Shown: in pieces, positions 1-8,642 of the stretch
How the letters are laid out: each line of letters begins with the position of its first letter
How positions within the stretch are numbered: the stretch's first letter is position 1
Assembly: GCA_946546925.1 (NCBI GenBank)
Contig: CAMNOS010000002.1
Location: 1 to 64,000 of the forward strand
Reading direction: 5' to 3'
DNA length: 64,000 nt
DNA from: an uncultured Butyrivibrio sp.
Lineage (GTDB): Bacteria; Bacillota; Clostridia; Lachnospirales; Lachnospiraceae
Notes under the pieces: model-generated
The model's database searches: none
What the model was told of the DNA's origin: nothing
Seen by the model: the letters and a program-made list of their open reading frames with translations, nothing else
Program-made: the position numbers and the translations under genes

Positions 1-20
1 TTGTTGGAGTTTTATTCTAA

Positions 21-1628
21 ATGAGTTATGTAGCACTATACAGGAAATTCAGACCCCCGGTCTTTGAAGATGTCAAGGGCCAGGATCATATAATTACGAC
101 ACTCAAGAATCAGATCAGATCTGACAGGGTTGGACATGCTTACCTGTTCTGCGGTACCCGCGGAACAGGTAAGACTTCTGTTGCGAAGATTTTGGCCAAG
201 GCGGTTAACTGCGAGAACCCGCAGGACGGAAGTCCCTGCGGCGAATGCGAGATGTGCAGGGAGATCGCTGCCGGCAACAGCATGAATGTCATCGAGATTG
301 ATGCCGCATCAAACAGCGGCGTTGAAAATGTCAGACAGATCGTGGATGAGGTCTCCTATTCCCCCACTAAAGGCAAGAAAAAGGTTTACATCATAGACGA
401 GGTGCACATGCTGTCCACCGCGGCTTTTAACGCGCTGCTTAAGACGATCGAAGAGCCGCCTTCCTATGTGATGTTTATCCTGGCTACGACGGAAGTCCAT
501 AAGATTCCCATAACGATCCTCTCGAGGTGTCAGAGATATGATTTTCATAGGATCACAATAGACACCATACAGGACAGACTAAGACATGTTGTGGACGAAG
601 AGGGAATTGAAGCAGAGGACAAGGCGCTCCGGTACATTGCCAAGACCGCTGACGGGTCGATGAGAGACTCTCTCAGCCTCCTTGATCAGTGCATCGCATT
701 TAACTTCGGTGAAGTACTCACCTATGACAAGGTGCTTGGGGTTCTTGGAGCAGTGGACACGGAAGTTTTCTCGCGGCTCTTTAATGCGTTGTACTCACAG
801 GATGTTCAGAGTGCTCTTACGGTCCTTGCGGATGTAGTCATACAGGGGCGTGAGCTTACCCAGTTCGTGAACGACTTTGTCTGGTACTTAAGGAACCTGA
901 TGCTTGTACAGGCATCGGATCAGATGGAGGACGTGGTAGATATATCCACGGACAACCTCAAGGCCTTAAAAGAGCAGGCCGAAGGGGCGAGCTCCGATGC
1001 GATACTGCGTTTCATAAGGATATTTTCGGAGCTCTCCGCAGATATAAGATATGCGACTCAGAAGCGCATACTTATAGAGATTACCATGATCAAGCTATGC
1101 AAGCCCCAGATGGATAAGTCGGGGGCAGGATCTCTGGAAGACAGACTCAGAGTCCTTGAAGAGCACGATGATGAGACAGAGAAGGTGCTTGCGGGGATAA
1201 GGAACGGACAGATCGCAGTTTCGGTCAATTCGCAGGCAGGAGCGCAGCCCGCAGCGCCTGCAGTGAAAAAGGTCCTTGACAGGGCAGTGCCCGAGGATAT
1301 AAAGCTATTAGTGTCAAACTGGTCCAAGGTCTTTATGAAAGTAGAGGCGCCGCTCAAACTGTATCTCAGGGATGCGCGGCTTAGTCTTGGAGACGGCGAC
1401 AGACTTCTTATAGTCTTTTCCAGCAAACTCAATGAGTCCATGTGTGCATCCGGAGGCGGCAGGGAGAGTCTTCAGAATTTCCTTGACGGTGTAGTTGGTA
1501 AGCATGTGGAATTTGAAACAAGGTTCCTTGATCAGAATCAGAATTTTGAGGAGCACTATGTGGATCTTGGTGCTATCAAGTTTGATATAGAGACAGAAGA
1601 TGACGAAGAAGAAAAGGAGAGTGAATAA
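21..1628 (+). CDS. dnaX: DNA polymerase III subunit gamma/tau
   Basis: This is the clamp-loader ATPase that loads the sliding clamp in the replisome. Seen: Walker A GTRGTGKT at residues 45-52, a four-cysteine zinc module (C64, C73, C76, C79), Walker B IIDEVHML near 124-131 and the sensor/arginine-finger SRC at 168-170, all in the usual DnaX order. The length of 535 aa suits a full tau-like Firmicutes protein with an acidic C-terminal tail. The ATG at 21 follows TTGGAG. The stop overlaps the next start by one base (TAATG), so ybaB is translationally coupled. In many Firmicutes the SRP RNA gene lies just upstream, but only 20 bases are visible here. Confidence 0.97.
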   Translation: MSYVALYRKFRPPVFEDVKGQDHIITTLKNQIRSDRVGHAYLFCGTRGTGKTSVAKILAKAVNCENPQDGSPCGECEMCREIAAGNSMNVIEIDAASNSGVENVRQIVDEVSYSPTKGKKKVYIIDEVHMLSTAAFNALLKTIEEPPSYVMFILATTEVHKIPITILSRCQRYDFHRITIDTIQDRLRHVVDEEGIEAEDKALRYIAKTADGSMRDSLSLLDQCIAFNFGEVLTYDKVLGVLGAVDTEVFSRLFNALYSQDVQSALTVLADVVIQGRELTQFVNDFVWYLRNLMLVQASDQMEDVVDISTDNLKALKEQAEGASSDAILRFIRIFSELSADIRYATQKRILIEITMIKLCKPQMDKSGAGSLEDRLRVLEEHDDETEKVLAGIRNGQIAVSVNSQAGAQPAAPAVKKVLDRAVPEDIKLLVSNWSKVFMKVEAPLKLYLRDARLSLGDGDRLLIVFSSKLNESMCASGGGRESLQNFLDGVVGKHVEFETRFLDQNQNFEEHYVDLGAIKFDIETEDDEEEKESE

Positions 1629-1975
1629 TGGCTAAACGTGGTGGATTTCCCGGTGGCGGAATGCCCGGCAACATGAGCAATCTTATGAAACAGGCGCAGA
1701 GAATGCAGAGACAGATGGAGGAGAACCAGAAGGAACTGGAGACCAGAGAATTCTCTGCCAAGTCCGGCGGCGGGGCAGTTGAAGCTGTTGTTTTCGGAAA
1801 CAAGAACTTAAAGAGCATCACCATCTCACCCGAAGCAGTTGATCCCGATGATGTGGAGATGCTTCAGGACATGATAGTTGCTGCTGTCAATGAGGCAATG
1901 AAGCAGGCTGATGAAGCAAGCGGACAGATGATGAGCAGTCTGACGGGCGGCCTGGGCGGAGGTCTTCCCTTCTGA
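1628..1975 (+). CDS. ybaB: YbaB/EbfC family nucleoid-associated protein
   Basis: A small DNA-binding protein (115 aa) of the YbaB/EbfC family, which forms dimers that coat DNA; its exact role is not settled. Seen: a Gly/Pro/Met-rich N-terminus, a helix rich in M, Q and R (NLMKQAQRMQRQM), the conserved core with GGGAVEAVV, and a Gly-rich tail. It sits between dnaX and recR, the arrangement found across bacteria, and overlaps both neighbours by a single base (TAATG, TGATG). The three genes therefore form one coupled operon. Family assignment rests on sequence pattern and context. Confidence 0.95.
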   Translation: MAKRGGFPGGGMPGNMSNLMKQAQRMQRQMEENQKELETREFSAKSGGGAVEAVVFGNKNLKSITISPEAVDPDDVEMLQDMIVAAVNEAMKQADEASGQMMSSLTGGLGGGLPF

Positions 1976-2574
1976 TGGAACTTTACAGCGGACATATAAA
2001 CCGTTTAATAGATGAACTTTCGTCCCTTCCCGGCATAGGAGGAAAGTCAGCTCAGAGACTGGCTTTTTACATAATCAATCTGCCTAAGGACAGGGTCAAA
2101 AGACTTGCGGACTCCATAACCGATGCCAGAGAAAATGTGCATTACTGCAAAGAGTGCTGTACACTTACCGATGATGACATCTGTCCCATCTGCAGCAACT
2201 CAAACAGAGACCACAGGACTATAATGGTTGTGGAAAATGCGCGGGATTTAGCAGCGTATGAGAAGACCGGCAAATATGAAGGGGTCTATCATGTACTTCA
2301 TGGAGCAATATCGCCGATGCTTGGGATAGGACCGGGTGACATAAGGCTTACGGAACTTATGACAAGGCTGCAGAAACAGGAGGCTGATGAGGTTATAATA
2401 GCGACCAATTCCAGTCTTGAAGGTGAGACGACAGCCATGTACATAAGTAAACTGATCAAGCCCACAGGCATCAGGGTTACGAGGATAGCCAGCGGGGTTC
2501 CTGTCGGCGGAGATCTCGAGTACATTGATGAAGTAACTCTTTTAAGAGCTCTTGAAGGCAGAACTGAGATCTAG
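1975..2574 (+). CDS. recR: Recombination protein RecR
   Basis: RecR works with RecO/RecF in loading RecA at gaps during recombinational repair. The 199 aa length is standard. Seen: an N-terminal helix-hairpin-helix with SLPGIGGKSAQRLA, a C4 zinc finger (CKEC...CPIC, about residues 57-72), and a Toprim domain beginning VVENARDLAAYE, followed by the conserved ASGVPVGGDLEYIDEVTL segment near the C-terminus. The start overlaps the ybaB stop. No terminator was seen in the 34 bases before the mutarotase gene, so read-through is possible. Confidence 0.97.
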   Translation: MELYSGHINRLIDELSSLPGIGGKSAQRLAFYIINLPKDRVKRLADSITDARENVHYCKECCTLTDDDICPICSNSNRDHRTIMVVENARDLAAYEKTGKYEGVYHVLHGAISPMLGIGPGDIRLTELMTRLQKQEADEVIIATNSSLEGETTAMYISKLIKPTGIRVTRIASGVPVGGDLEYIDEVTLLRALEGRTEI

Positions 2575-2608
2575 GCATTGGCATAAATCAGACTAAGGAG
2601 GTATAGGT

Positions 2609-3655
2609 ATGGCAGTAAAGAGAGAATTATTTGGAGAAGACTTAAACGGAGCTCCGATTTATGAGTACCATCTGACCAATGAGGCGGGCGTAGAGGCAGT
2701 TGTCCTTAATTTCGGATGTACTATCAAGAACATCTTTGTACCTGACAAGGACGGTAACAGAGTGGATGTGGCTCTTGGTTATGACGACGTAAATGGATAT
2801 TTTGGAAACGACTGCTTTCTTGGAGCGACCGTAGGACCTACAGCCAACAGGATCGCAAACGCCAGGTATTCCATCGATGGCAAAGAGTTTATTCTTCCGA
2901 TCAACGATGGCCCCAACAACCTTCACACAGATATGAATAACGGCTTCCACAAGAGAATATGGGATGCCGAAGAGGGGGATTCCTCCGTGAAGTTCACCTT
3001 AAAGGCTGAGGACGGAGATCTGGGATTTTCCGGAAACCGTGTGTTTGAACTCACATATACACTCAAAGAGGACGGAAGCCTTGAGCTTCACTATCACGCA
3101 ACAAGTGATGCCAAGACGCTTATGAACCTCACAAACCATGTATACTTTAACCTTGACGGACAGGGAAGCGGCAACTGCTATGATCAGGTGATGACACTGA
3201 ACGCATCATGTTACACACCTGTCATTGATTCTGCATCGATCCCCACCGGAGAGATCGCACCTGTAGAGGGAACTCCTTTTGACTTCAGGACAGCCAAGCC
3301 CATCGGAAGAGACATAGACGCCGATAATGAGCAGCTTAAGTTTGTCGGTGGGTACGACCACAACTGGGTTGTGGACGGATATGACGGAACACTTAAGAAG
3401 TTCTGTGAAGTATCTTCACCCAGGACCGGGATCAAAATGGAGTGCTTTACTTCACTTCCCGGATTCCAGTTCTACTCAGGCAATTTCCTCAAGGATGTGC
3501 AGGGTAAGGGCGGCAACGTATATGGAAAGAGGGATGGCTTCTGCCTGGAGACACAGGTTTATCCCAACTCCATCAACCAGGCCGGATTCCCTGACTGCGT
3601 TTACGGTCCTGACAGGGAATACGACAATGTTACAGTATACAGATTTTCAAAATAA
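2609..3655 (+). CDS. galM: Aldose 1-epimerase (galactose mutarotase)
   Basis: Interconverts alpha and beta anomers of aldoses such as galactose in the cytoplasm and feeds the Leloir pathway. Seen: 348 aa, the usual length, with substrate and catalytic motifs in order: a conserved histidine region (NNLHTDMNNGFHKR), NLTNHVYFNLDG with the catalytic-type histidine, GYDHNWV, and a C-terminal CLETQ carrying the probable catalytic glutamate. AAGGAGG lies 8 bases before the ATG. No other galactose gene is nearby, so it is a solitary mutarotase rather than part of a gal operon. Confidence 0.93.
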   Translation: MAVKRELFGEDLNGAPIYEYHLTNEAGVEAVVLNFGCTIKNIFVPDKDGNRVDVALGYDDVNGYFGNDCFLGATVGPTANRIANARYSIDGKEFILPINDGPNNLHTDMNNGFHKRIWDAEEGDSSVKFTLKAEDGDLGFSGNRVFELTYTLKEDGSLELHYHATSDAKTLMNLTNHVYFNLDGQGSGNCYDQVMTLNASCYTPVIDSASIPTGEIAPVEGTPFDFRTAKPIGRDIDADNEQLKFVGGYDHNWVVDGYDGTLKKFCEVSSPRTGIKMECFTSLPGFQFYSGNFLKDVQGKGGNVYGKRDGFCLETQVYPNSINQAGFPDCVYGPDREYDNVTVYRFSK

Positions 3656-3678
3656 TTAATTGATCCGGAGGACAGCCC

Positions 3679-4905
3679 TTGGCTGAAGTAAGAGATTTTG
3701 CCTCCTATGCGGGGAAACTTAATAAAGAAGGACATGCCAGGGGTGAATCTGACAGTGAACCATCATATAAAGAGAAGATCCGAAGCCACAAACTGGCAGT
3801 GATCTTCAGAACGCTCGGAATAACAGTCTTTGCGATACTCCTTGTCCTTGTGATATATGTCAGCTGGAGGGACAAGGAATACACAGAGGCCCAGATAACA
3901 GAAGGCGCTGATATAACCAATGGCCTGGACTCACAGGTCATCAGCCTTGGCGGCAATATTGTGCAGTACAGTAAGGATGGTATGAGCTGCTTTAATTCAA
4001 GCGGGCAGCAGGTATGGAACCAGACTTATGAGATGCAGAATCCGATAGCCCACACCTGTGCAGACGTGGTGGCTGTAGGCGACTACAACGGTCACAACAT
4101 CTATGTGAACAACACGACGGGGGCGATGGGAGAAGTGGACACCAACCTTCCTATCAGAGATTTCTGTGTCTCTTCCCAGGGAGTTGTGGCGGCGGTACTG
4201 GACGGAACAAGTGTTACCTGGATATATCTCTATGATGCCCAGGGCAACACACTTGCAAATTTTAAGACCACGATGAAGGACAGCGGATATCCCGTAGATG
4301 TGAGCATATCACCAAACGGTGAGCTTTTATGCGTGTCATATCTTTACCCCGATGAGGGGGCGCTTAAGACCAGTGTTGCTTTTTTTAACTTCGGCTCTGT
4401 GGGCCAGAATGCCATAGATAACTACGCCAGCGGTTATGATTATCCCAAGGTTGTGGTGCCGTATGTTCAGTTCATGAATTCCGGTTCTGCCTTTGCGGTT
4501 TCGGATGACAGGATAATGTTTTATCAGGGCAATGAGAAGCCTGTAAGCCAGGCTGATATATTCACGGGCGATGAAGAGATTAAGTCAGTATACTTCAACG
4601 ACACCTATATGGGAGTTGTTTTCCCCAACAGCACTGAAGAGGGGGGATACAGGCTTCAGGTATACAACGACAAGGGAGGAGATGTCCTGACTACATATTT
4701 TGACATCGACTATACCGAGATCGTTTTCAGCGGCAAGCAGATCATAATCTACAATGAGGATGAGTGCCTCATCGAGGATATGAGCGGACATATCAAGTAT
4801 CAGGGCAGCTTTACGACTCCTGTTCGCGCTATGGTGCCTACTAATATAGCAAGCAGGTTTACCCTTGTAACTTCGCGTAATATCCAGACAATGAATCTTA
4901 AGTAG
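3679..4905 (+). CDS. DUF5711-like membrane-anchored beta-propeller protein
   Basis: Function unknown. I recognise the pattern of the DUF5711 family common in Lachnospiraceae. Seen: a charged cytoplasmic N-terminus of about 35 residues, one transmembrane helix (TLGITVFAILLVLVIYVSW, about 47-65), then an extracytoplasmic domain of about 340 residues built from repeated short beta-strand segments (for example GLDSQVISLGGNIVQYSKDG), resembling a PQQ/WD-like propeller. The start is TTG at 3679, chosen because CCGGAGG ends about 8 bases upstream and no better ATG is near. It ends 10 bases before cvpA, suggesting co-transcription. A sensor or scaffold at the envelope is only a guess. Confidence 0.75.
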   Translation: MAEVRDFASYAGKLNKEGHARGESDSEPSYKEKIRSHKLAVIFRTLGITVFAILLVLVIYVSWRDKEYTEAQITEGADITNGLDSQVISLGGNIVQYSKDGMSCFNSSGQQVWNQTYEMQNPIAHTCADVVAVGDYNGHNIYVNNTTGAMGEVDTNLPIRDFCVSSQGVVAAVLDGTSVTWIYLYDAQGNTLANFKTTMKDSGYPVDVSISPNGELLCVSYLYPDEGALKTSVAFFNFGSVGQNAIDNYASGYDYPKVVVPYVQFMNSGSAFAVSDDRIMFYQGNEKPVSQADIFTGDEEIKSVYFNDTYMGVVFPNSTEEGGYRLQVYNDKGGDVLTTYFDIDYTEIVFSGKQIIIYNEDECLIEDMSGHIKYQGSFTTPVRAMVPTNIASRFTLVTSRNIQTMNLK

Positions 4906-4915
4906 GGGAGGCATT

Positions 4916-5365
4916 ATGAATCTTGATGTCCCACAGATAGCGATCACCGTAGTGGTTGTCTGTCTGCTGCTCTGGAGAATATCATATGGACTTAAAAACG
5001 GCCTGTTTGCTGAAGCAGCAGGCCTTATTGCTGTTATCGCGGCTTTTGCCGGGATGTACTACACAATGAAGATCGCAGGGAGTATCCTTGACAGCAGGTT
5101 TGGGTCGGTTATTCCAAAGATCGGCTATCTTACAGTGGCAATTGTGATCTATGGTGTAATGAACCTTCTTGTGAAGGCTCTTCGCGCAGTAAAAGAGATA
5201 CCGATACTGGGGAGCTTTGACAGATTTCTCGGTGGGGTTCTTGGAGCCTTTGAGGCATATGCAATAATATATATCGTGTGCTTCGTTACGGATATTGATA
5301 TGATCGGACCGGCTCTGGCGCAGCTTTTGGGACTGTGGGAGATGCTGAAAATAAAAATTTTTTAA
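4916..5365 (+). CDS. cvpA: CvpA family membrane protein
   Basis: A 149 aa integral membrane protein of the CvpA (colicin V production) family. In other bacteria the family is linked to envelope homeostasis, and its biochemical activity is unknown. Seen: about four hydrophobic helices, an N-terminal one (ITVVVVCLLLWRISYGLKNG) with the family-typical Y/R-G-x-x-x-G turn, and LGSFDRFLGGVLGAFEAY in the second half. GGGGAGG precedes the ATG. It follows the DUF5711 gene at 10 bases, so the pair is probably an operon. Confidence 0.85.
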   Translation: MNLDVPQIAITVVVVCLLLWRISYGLKNGLFAEAAGLIAVIAAFAGMYYTMKIAGSILDSRFGSVIPKIGYLTVAIVIYGVMNLLVKALRAVKEIPILGSFDRFLGGVLGAFEAYAIIYIVCFVTDIDMIGPALAQLLGLWEMLKIKIF

Positions 5366-5382
5366 AATAATCAAAAAAGTAC

Positions 5383-5411
5383 TTGCATTTCAAAAAAAGT
5401 TCAAGTATAAT
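5383..5411 (+). promoter_or_regulatory. Sigma-A-type promoter for tRNA-Gln
   Basis: TTGCAT, a 17-base spacer, then TATAAT, ending 13 bases before the tRNA 5' end. The spacing is ideal, and the A/T-rich tract upstream could act as an UP element. This indicates independent transcription of the tRNA. Confidence 0.75.
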
Positions 5412-5424
5412 TTCTACTTGTCGA

Positions 5425-5497
5425 TGGGCTATCGCCAAGCGGTAAGGCAACGGACTCTGACTCCGTCATTACGTAGGTTCGAATCCTACTAGCCCAG
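5425..5497 (+). tRNA. tRNA-Gln (anticodon CUG)
   Basis: A cloverleaf folds directly from the sequence: acceptor arm TGGGCTA pairing with TAGCCCA, a D arm containing AAGCGGTAAGGCA, an anticodon stem ACGGA/TCCGT with loop CTCTGAC (anticodon CTG, decoding CAG), and a T arm with GGTTCGAATCC. The discriminator base is G. CCA is not encoded (the next bases are CTA), so it must be added after transcription. The length of 73 is normal for tRNA-Gln. Confidence 0.96.
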
Positions 5498-5502
5498 CTA
5501 CT

Positions 5503-5533
5503 AAAGCGAGATTGGATACAATCTCGCTTTTTT
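5503..5533 (+). terminator. Rho-independent terminator after tRNA-Gln
   Basis: A 12-bp perfect stem (AAAGCGAGATTG / CAATCTCGCTTT) with a GATA loop, followed by a run of T. It lies 6 bases after the tRNA and separates it from the thioesterase gene. Confidence 0.9.
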
Positions 5534-5581
5534 CATAGGTAATTTTTCAGAATTTCCTATAGTCTTGAAGGGGGAGGCCTT

Positions 5582-6310
5582 ATGTACACTTTTAACTCGA
5601 GGATCAGGTACAGCGAGACAGACAAAAATGCATTTCTTACGCTGGAATCACTCATAGACTATTTTCAGGACTGCTCGACGTTTCAGACACAGGATGGCCC
5701 TGCTGACATGGAATACCTCAGGAAGCAGAACCTGGTGTGGGTTCTGTCGTCATGGCAGATAGAAGTGTTCAGATATCCAAGGCTCTGCGAGGAGGTTACT
5801 GTCGGTACCATTCCCTATGAGCTGAAGGGCTTCATGGGACTTAGAAACTTTTTTATGGATACGACAGATGGTGAGAGACTTGCCGTTGCCAATTCCGTAT
5901 GGACTCTTGTTGACACGGTTAAGGGTCTGCCGCGACGCATAACGCCTGAGATAATTGAGGCTTATCGGGTAGAAGACAGGATACCGATGAATTACTGTGA
6001 CAGGAAGGTGTCGTTTCCGGAGGATGCTGAGGTCATTCACAGCGAAGAGATACAGGTGAGGCGTCATCATCTTGATACCAACAATCATGTTAATAACGGC
6101 CAGTACATAAGAATGGCGATCGACGCTCTGCCTGACAGCAGCATCATTGTTTCTTCCATGAGGGCAGAGTACAAAAAGCAGTCAAGGCTTGGAGATATTC
6201 TTTATCCTGAAGTCATGAAAGTTTCAAAAGATGGCAGAATGGCTTATACTATATGTCTGAGGGATGAGAACAATGACCCTGTATGTAATGTGGAACTGAT
6301 AACGCAGTGA
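5582..6310 (+). CDS. Acyl-ACP thioesterase
   Basis: Hydrolyses acyl-ACP to release free fatty acids in the cytoplasm (Acyl-ACP_TE family). Seen: a tandem hotdog-fold pattern over 242 aa. The first hotdog starts YTFNSRIRYSETDKNAFL, and the second contains RRHHLDTNNHVNNGQYI, in which the N-x-H-V-N-N segment is the family's conserved catalytic-type motif. GGGGGAGG sits just upstream of the ATG. No fatty acid synthesis genes are adjacent. Family confidence is high; substrate chain length cannot be read. Confidence 0.9.
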   Translation: MYTFNSRIRYSETDKNAFLTLESLIDYFQDCSTFQTQDGPADMEYLRKQNLVWVLSSWQIEVFRYPRLCEEVTVGTIPYELKGFMGLRNFFMDTTDGERLAVANSVWTLVDTVKGLPRRITPEIIEAYRVEDRIPMNYCDRKVSFPEDAEVIHSEEIQVRRHHLDTNNHVNNGQYIRMAIDALPDSSIIVSSMRAEYKKQSRLGDILYPEVMKVSKDGRMAYTICLRDENNDPVCNVELITQ

Positions 6311-6354
6311 TGATACTGCAGGCGGCGTCTATTATGACGTGAACGGAGGACTTA

Positions 6355-7188
6355 ATGATAAGATTAGGAGAAAAACAGACACTTAAGGTTGTTAAAAAGG
6401 TGGATTTCGGAGTATACCTCTCTGACGGAACGGATCCCGAAGAGAAGGTGCTGCTTCCGGCGAAGCAGGTACCTGAGAGAACCGATATCGGAAGCAGTAT
6501 TGAGGTGTTTATCTACAAGGATTCAGATGACAGACTCATAGCTACAACACATGAACCAAAGATAATGCTGGGAGATGTAAGGCTCCTCAAGGTCAAGGAG
6601 ACGACCGGGATCGGAGCGTTCATGGACTGGGGGCTTGAGAAGGATATCCTTCTCCCCTTCAGGGAACAGACCGCCAGGGTTAAGCCGGGAGACGACGTAC
6701 TCTGCGCCATGTACATCGATAAGAGCAGCCGTCTGTGCGTCACGATGAACGTATACAGATACTTAAGAAGTGACTCACCTTACGGCAAAGACGACAAGGT
6801 GACGGGCACTGTCTATGAGATGAGCGACAATTTCGGAGCTTTCGTGGCCGTGGACGATATCTTCTCGGGACTCATTGCCAAAAAAGAGCTCTATGGAAAT
6901 ATCAGGATCGGAGACAGCGTAACTGCAAGAGTCATCTCTGTAAAGGATGACGGGCGACTCAACTTAAGCGTCCGTGAAAAAGCTTATCTGCAGATGGATG
7001 CAGATGCGGATAAACTTCTTTCGATGCTGGAGAAGGGGGGCGGACGCATTCCCTTCACAGACAAGGCATCTCCGGAGCTTATCAGGGATGAGACCGGCAT
7101 GAGCAAGAACGAGTTCAAAAGAGCTGTCGGAAGACTCCTGAAGGAAGGCAGGATAGAGATAAAACCCGATTCTATTGTTTTGAAATAA
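6355..7188 (+). CDS. cvfB: CvfB/YitL-type S1 RNA-binding protein
   Basis: A 277 aa protein of the CvfB family: N-terminal S1-like OB folds and a C-terminal winged helix, thought to bind RNA. In Staphylococcus, CvfB affects virulence gene expression. Seen: successive S1-type segments (TLKVVKKVDFGVYLSDG, then TGIGAFMDWGLEKDILLPF, then GTVYEMSDNFGAFVAVDD) and a helical C-terminus (GMSKNEFKRAVGRLLKEGRIEI) fitting the winged helix. It ends 9 bases before the CPBP gene, with the SD AAGGAG between, so the two are probably co-transcribed. The gene symbol is by homology. Confidence 0.83.
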   Translation: MIRLGEKQTLKVVKKVDFGVYLSDGTDPEEKVLLPAKQVPERTDIGSSIEVFIYKDSDDRLIATTHEPKIMLGDVRLLKVKETTGIGAFMDWGLEKDILLPFREQTARVKPGDDVLCAMYIDKSSRLCVTMNVYRYLRSDSPYGKDDKVTGTVYEMSDNFGAFVAVDDIFSGLIAKKELYGNIRIGDSVTARVISVKDDGRLNLSVREKAYLQMDADADKLLSMLEKGGGRIPFTDKASPELIRDETGMSKNEFKRAVGRLLKEGRIEIKPDSIVLK

Positions 7189-7197
7189 GGAGAGCTG

Positions 7198-8124
7198 ATG
7201 GACTACAAAAGAGCTAACAGAACTTTTCTCTACATGATACTGGGCACGCTTGCCTTTGCGATCCTGTATGCGGTCTATGTGCTTAATACCGGCAGGCAGA
7301 TGTCTCTTTTTGCCAACAATCTTTTAAGTGAGGCGGTCATAATCCTTCCTGCGATAGCAGCGGTTATGTACTCTGGTGACAGACTAAGGGTTTTGGTACC
7401 GCTTAAACCGATAAGGATTCCTTCGGCACTTCTTACTGCTTTGTATGTGTTTTTGCTCTTTCCGCTGGTTGCCTTCGTCAACTCTCTGTCAATGCTGTTT
7501 GTTGATAACACGGTGATGGAGATCACCGATCAGATACTGGATCTGCCATTCTGGCAGCTGCTGATTTCAATCGGTCTGTTTGGGCCGTTTGTGGAGGAAT
7601 TCGTTTTCAGGGGTGTTATCCTGCAGACGTATCAGAGGACCGGAAGAATCATTGGATCGGTCATCCTGTCTTCGGTGCTGTTCGGAATGATGCACATGAA
7701 CTTTAACCAGTTCGCTTACGGAGCAGTCATGGGGATCATGCTCGCTCTTCTTGTGGAAGCGACAGGAAGTGTCCTGACTTCATTTCTGGCACACGCAGTC
7801 TTCAACTCCACTGAGGTCTGCATGGTGTATTTTAGCGGAGAGATCATTAAGAATGTGGGAGATCAGGTACAGGGACAGAACCTGCAAAACGAGATAATCA
7901 TGTCTCTTGGGATATATTTTATAGCGGCGATAGTGGCAACGTCCCTTGCAGTCTGTGTTCTTGTGAAGATTTCCGATATGGAGGGCAGGCTTGAGTTTTT
8001 GAGGAGTATCCCGTCCTGCAGGAAGCAGGGGTATAAACTCGTTACGATACCACTTATAATAGCGTCTGTTATTGCACTGGGGTATATGACAATAACGGAG
8101 TTTATGATGAGCATTCTTGCATAG
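7198..8124 (+). CDS. CPBP family intramembrane glutamic endopeptidase
   Basis: A membrane protease-like protein of the CPBP (CAAX/Abi, Rce1-type) family, 308 aa with about eight hydrophobic helices. Seen: the family motifs EEFVFRG (EExxxR, near residues 134-140), HMNFNQF and HAVFN, which supply the glutamate, histidine and asparagine of the active site, so it looks catalytically intact. Substrates are unknown; family members range from prenyl-protein processing to bacteriocin self-immunity. No bacteriocin or prenyl-protein gene is visible nearby. It is the last gene of its operon and ends at a bidirectional terminator. Confidence 0.88.
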   Translation: MDYKRANRTFLYMILGTLAFAILYAVYVLNTGRQMSLFANNLLSEAVIILPAIAAVMYSGDRLRVLVPLKPIRIPSALLTALYVFLLFPLVAFVNSLSMLFVDNTVMEITDQILDLPFWQLLISIGLFGPFVEEFVFRGVILQTYQRTGRIIGSVILSSVLFGMMHMNFNQFAYGAVMGIMLALLVEATGSVLTSFLAHAVFNSTEVCMVYFSGEIIKNVGDQVQGQNLQNEIIMSLGIYFIAAIVATSLAVCVLVKISDMEGRLEFLRSIPSCRKQGYKLVTIPLIIASVIALGYMTITEFMMSILA

Positions 8125-8142
8125 CTTAAGAACGGCATGAAA

Positions 8143-8176
8143 AGGGCCCGTTGCATTGACGCAGCGGGCTCTTTTT
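8143..8176. terminator. Bidirectional terminator between convergent genes
   Basis: A 12-bp GC-rich stem (AGGGCCCGTTGC / GCAGCGGGCTCT, two G-T wobbles), a 6-base loop, A-rich on the left and TTTTT on the right. It lies between the CPBP gene (+) and the yjfB-like gene (-) and can serve both. Confidence 0.85.
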
Positions 8177-8183
8177 GATGGCT

Positions 8184-8372
8184 TCAGATCCTGATGTCAA
8201 GATTGGAACCGATATCAGGGTTGACTGATAATTCTGCCATGGAATCCATGGTAGCAATCATTGCCGCTCCGTTTTCCTGCATTGTGTCGAGGTTTTTGGA
8301 GAGCATTGCGATTCCGAAATCGTTGAGAACACGGTTCTGTGACATTGCCATCGATAAAGCAGGGATATCCAT
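8184..8372 (-). CDS. YjfB family putative motility protein
   Basis: A 62 aa peptide resembling the YjfB family (annotated as putative motility protein), a small sigma-D-dependent product in Bacillus. Seen: the start MDIPALSMAMSQ, an amphipathic helix rich in M, A and L, and a polar C-terminal tail. On the minus strand AAGGAGG lies 5 bases before the ATG, which decides for this strand over the overlapping plus-strand ORF 8194-8424. A sigma-D-like promoter lies about 43 bases upstream. The molecular role is unknown. It is isolated from the flagellar genes at 33-36 kb. Confidence 0.8.
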   Translation of the reverse strand: MDIPALSMAMSQNRVLNDFGIAMLSKNLDTMQENGAAMIATMDSMAELSVNPDIGSNLDIRI

Positions 8373-8414
8373 AGGCCACCTCCTTGTGAAAAAATCTACT
8401 TTATCTTATCTTTT

Positions 8415-8442
8415 ATATCGGTGAGTTTTTTTATAATTATTA
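8415..8442 (-). promoter_or_regulatory. Sigma-D (sigma-28/FliA)-like promoter of yjfB
   Basis: Read on the minus strand: TAAT, 16 bases, ACCGATAT. The Bacillus sigma-D consensus is TAAA-N15-GCCGATAT, so the -10 matches 7 of 8 and the -35 matches 3 of 4. The predicted start gives a leader of about 35 bases carrying the strong SD of yjfB. Confidence 0.6.
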
Positions 8443-8588
8443 GCCTCGGAAAGCGGGAAGCGTGCTAAAAAACCAAAGTGCTTTTTTGTGACTTTTTACC
8501 ACAAAAATTAAAAAATACACAAAAAACGAACCTCTTTCTATGGATTTTTTTGTACATTTATATTAAAATGTATTAGTAATATCCGCCA

Positions 8589-8616
8589 TTAACGGCTGGA
8601 AGTGATTATTTATACT
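8589..8616 (+). promoter_or_regulatory. Candidate promoter of the PucR-type regulator
   Basis: TTAACG, 16 bases, TATACT, ending 26 bases before the ATG at 8643. The rest of the roughly 270-base gap between 8372 and 8643 is A/T-rich, and apart from the yjfB promoter I see nothing else in it. Confidence 0.4.
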
Positions 8617-8642
8617 GCACAGCGTGCAAGAAAGAGTGAGAC

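Noticed and set aside
8194-8424. 76 aa plus-strand ORF over the yjfB-like gene
   Set aside because: The minus strand has a perfect SD, a recognisable N-terminus and a sigma-D-like promoter.
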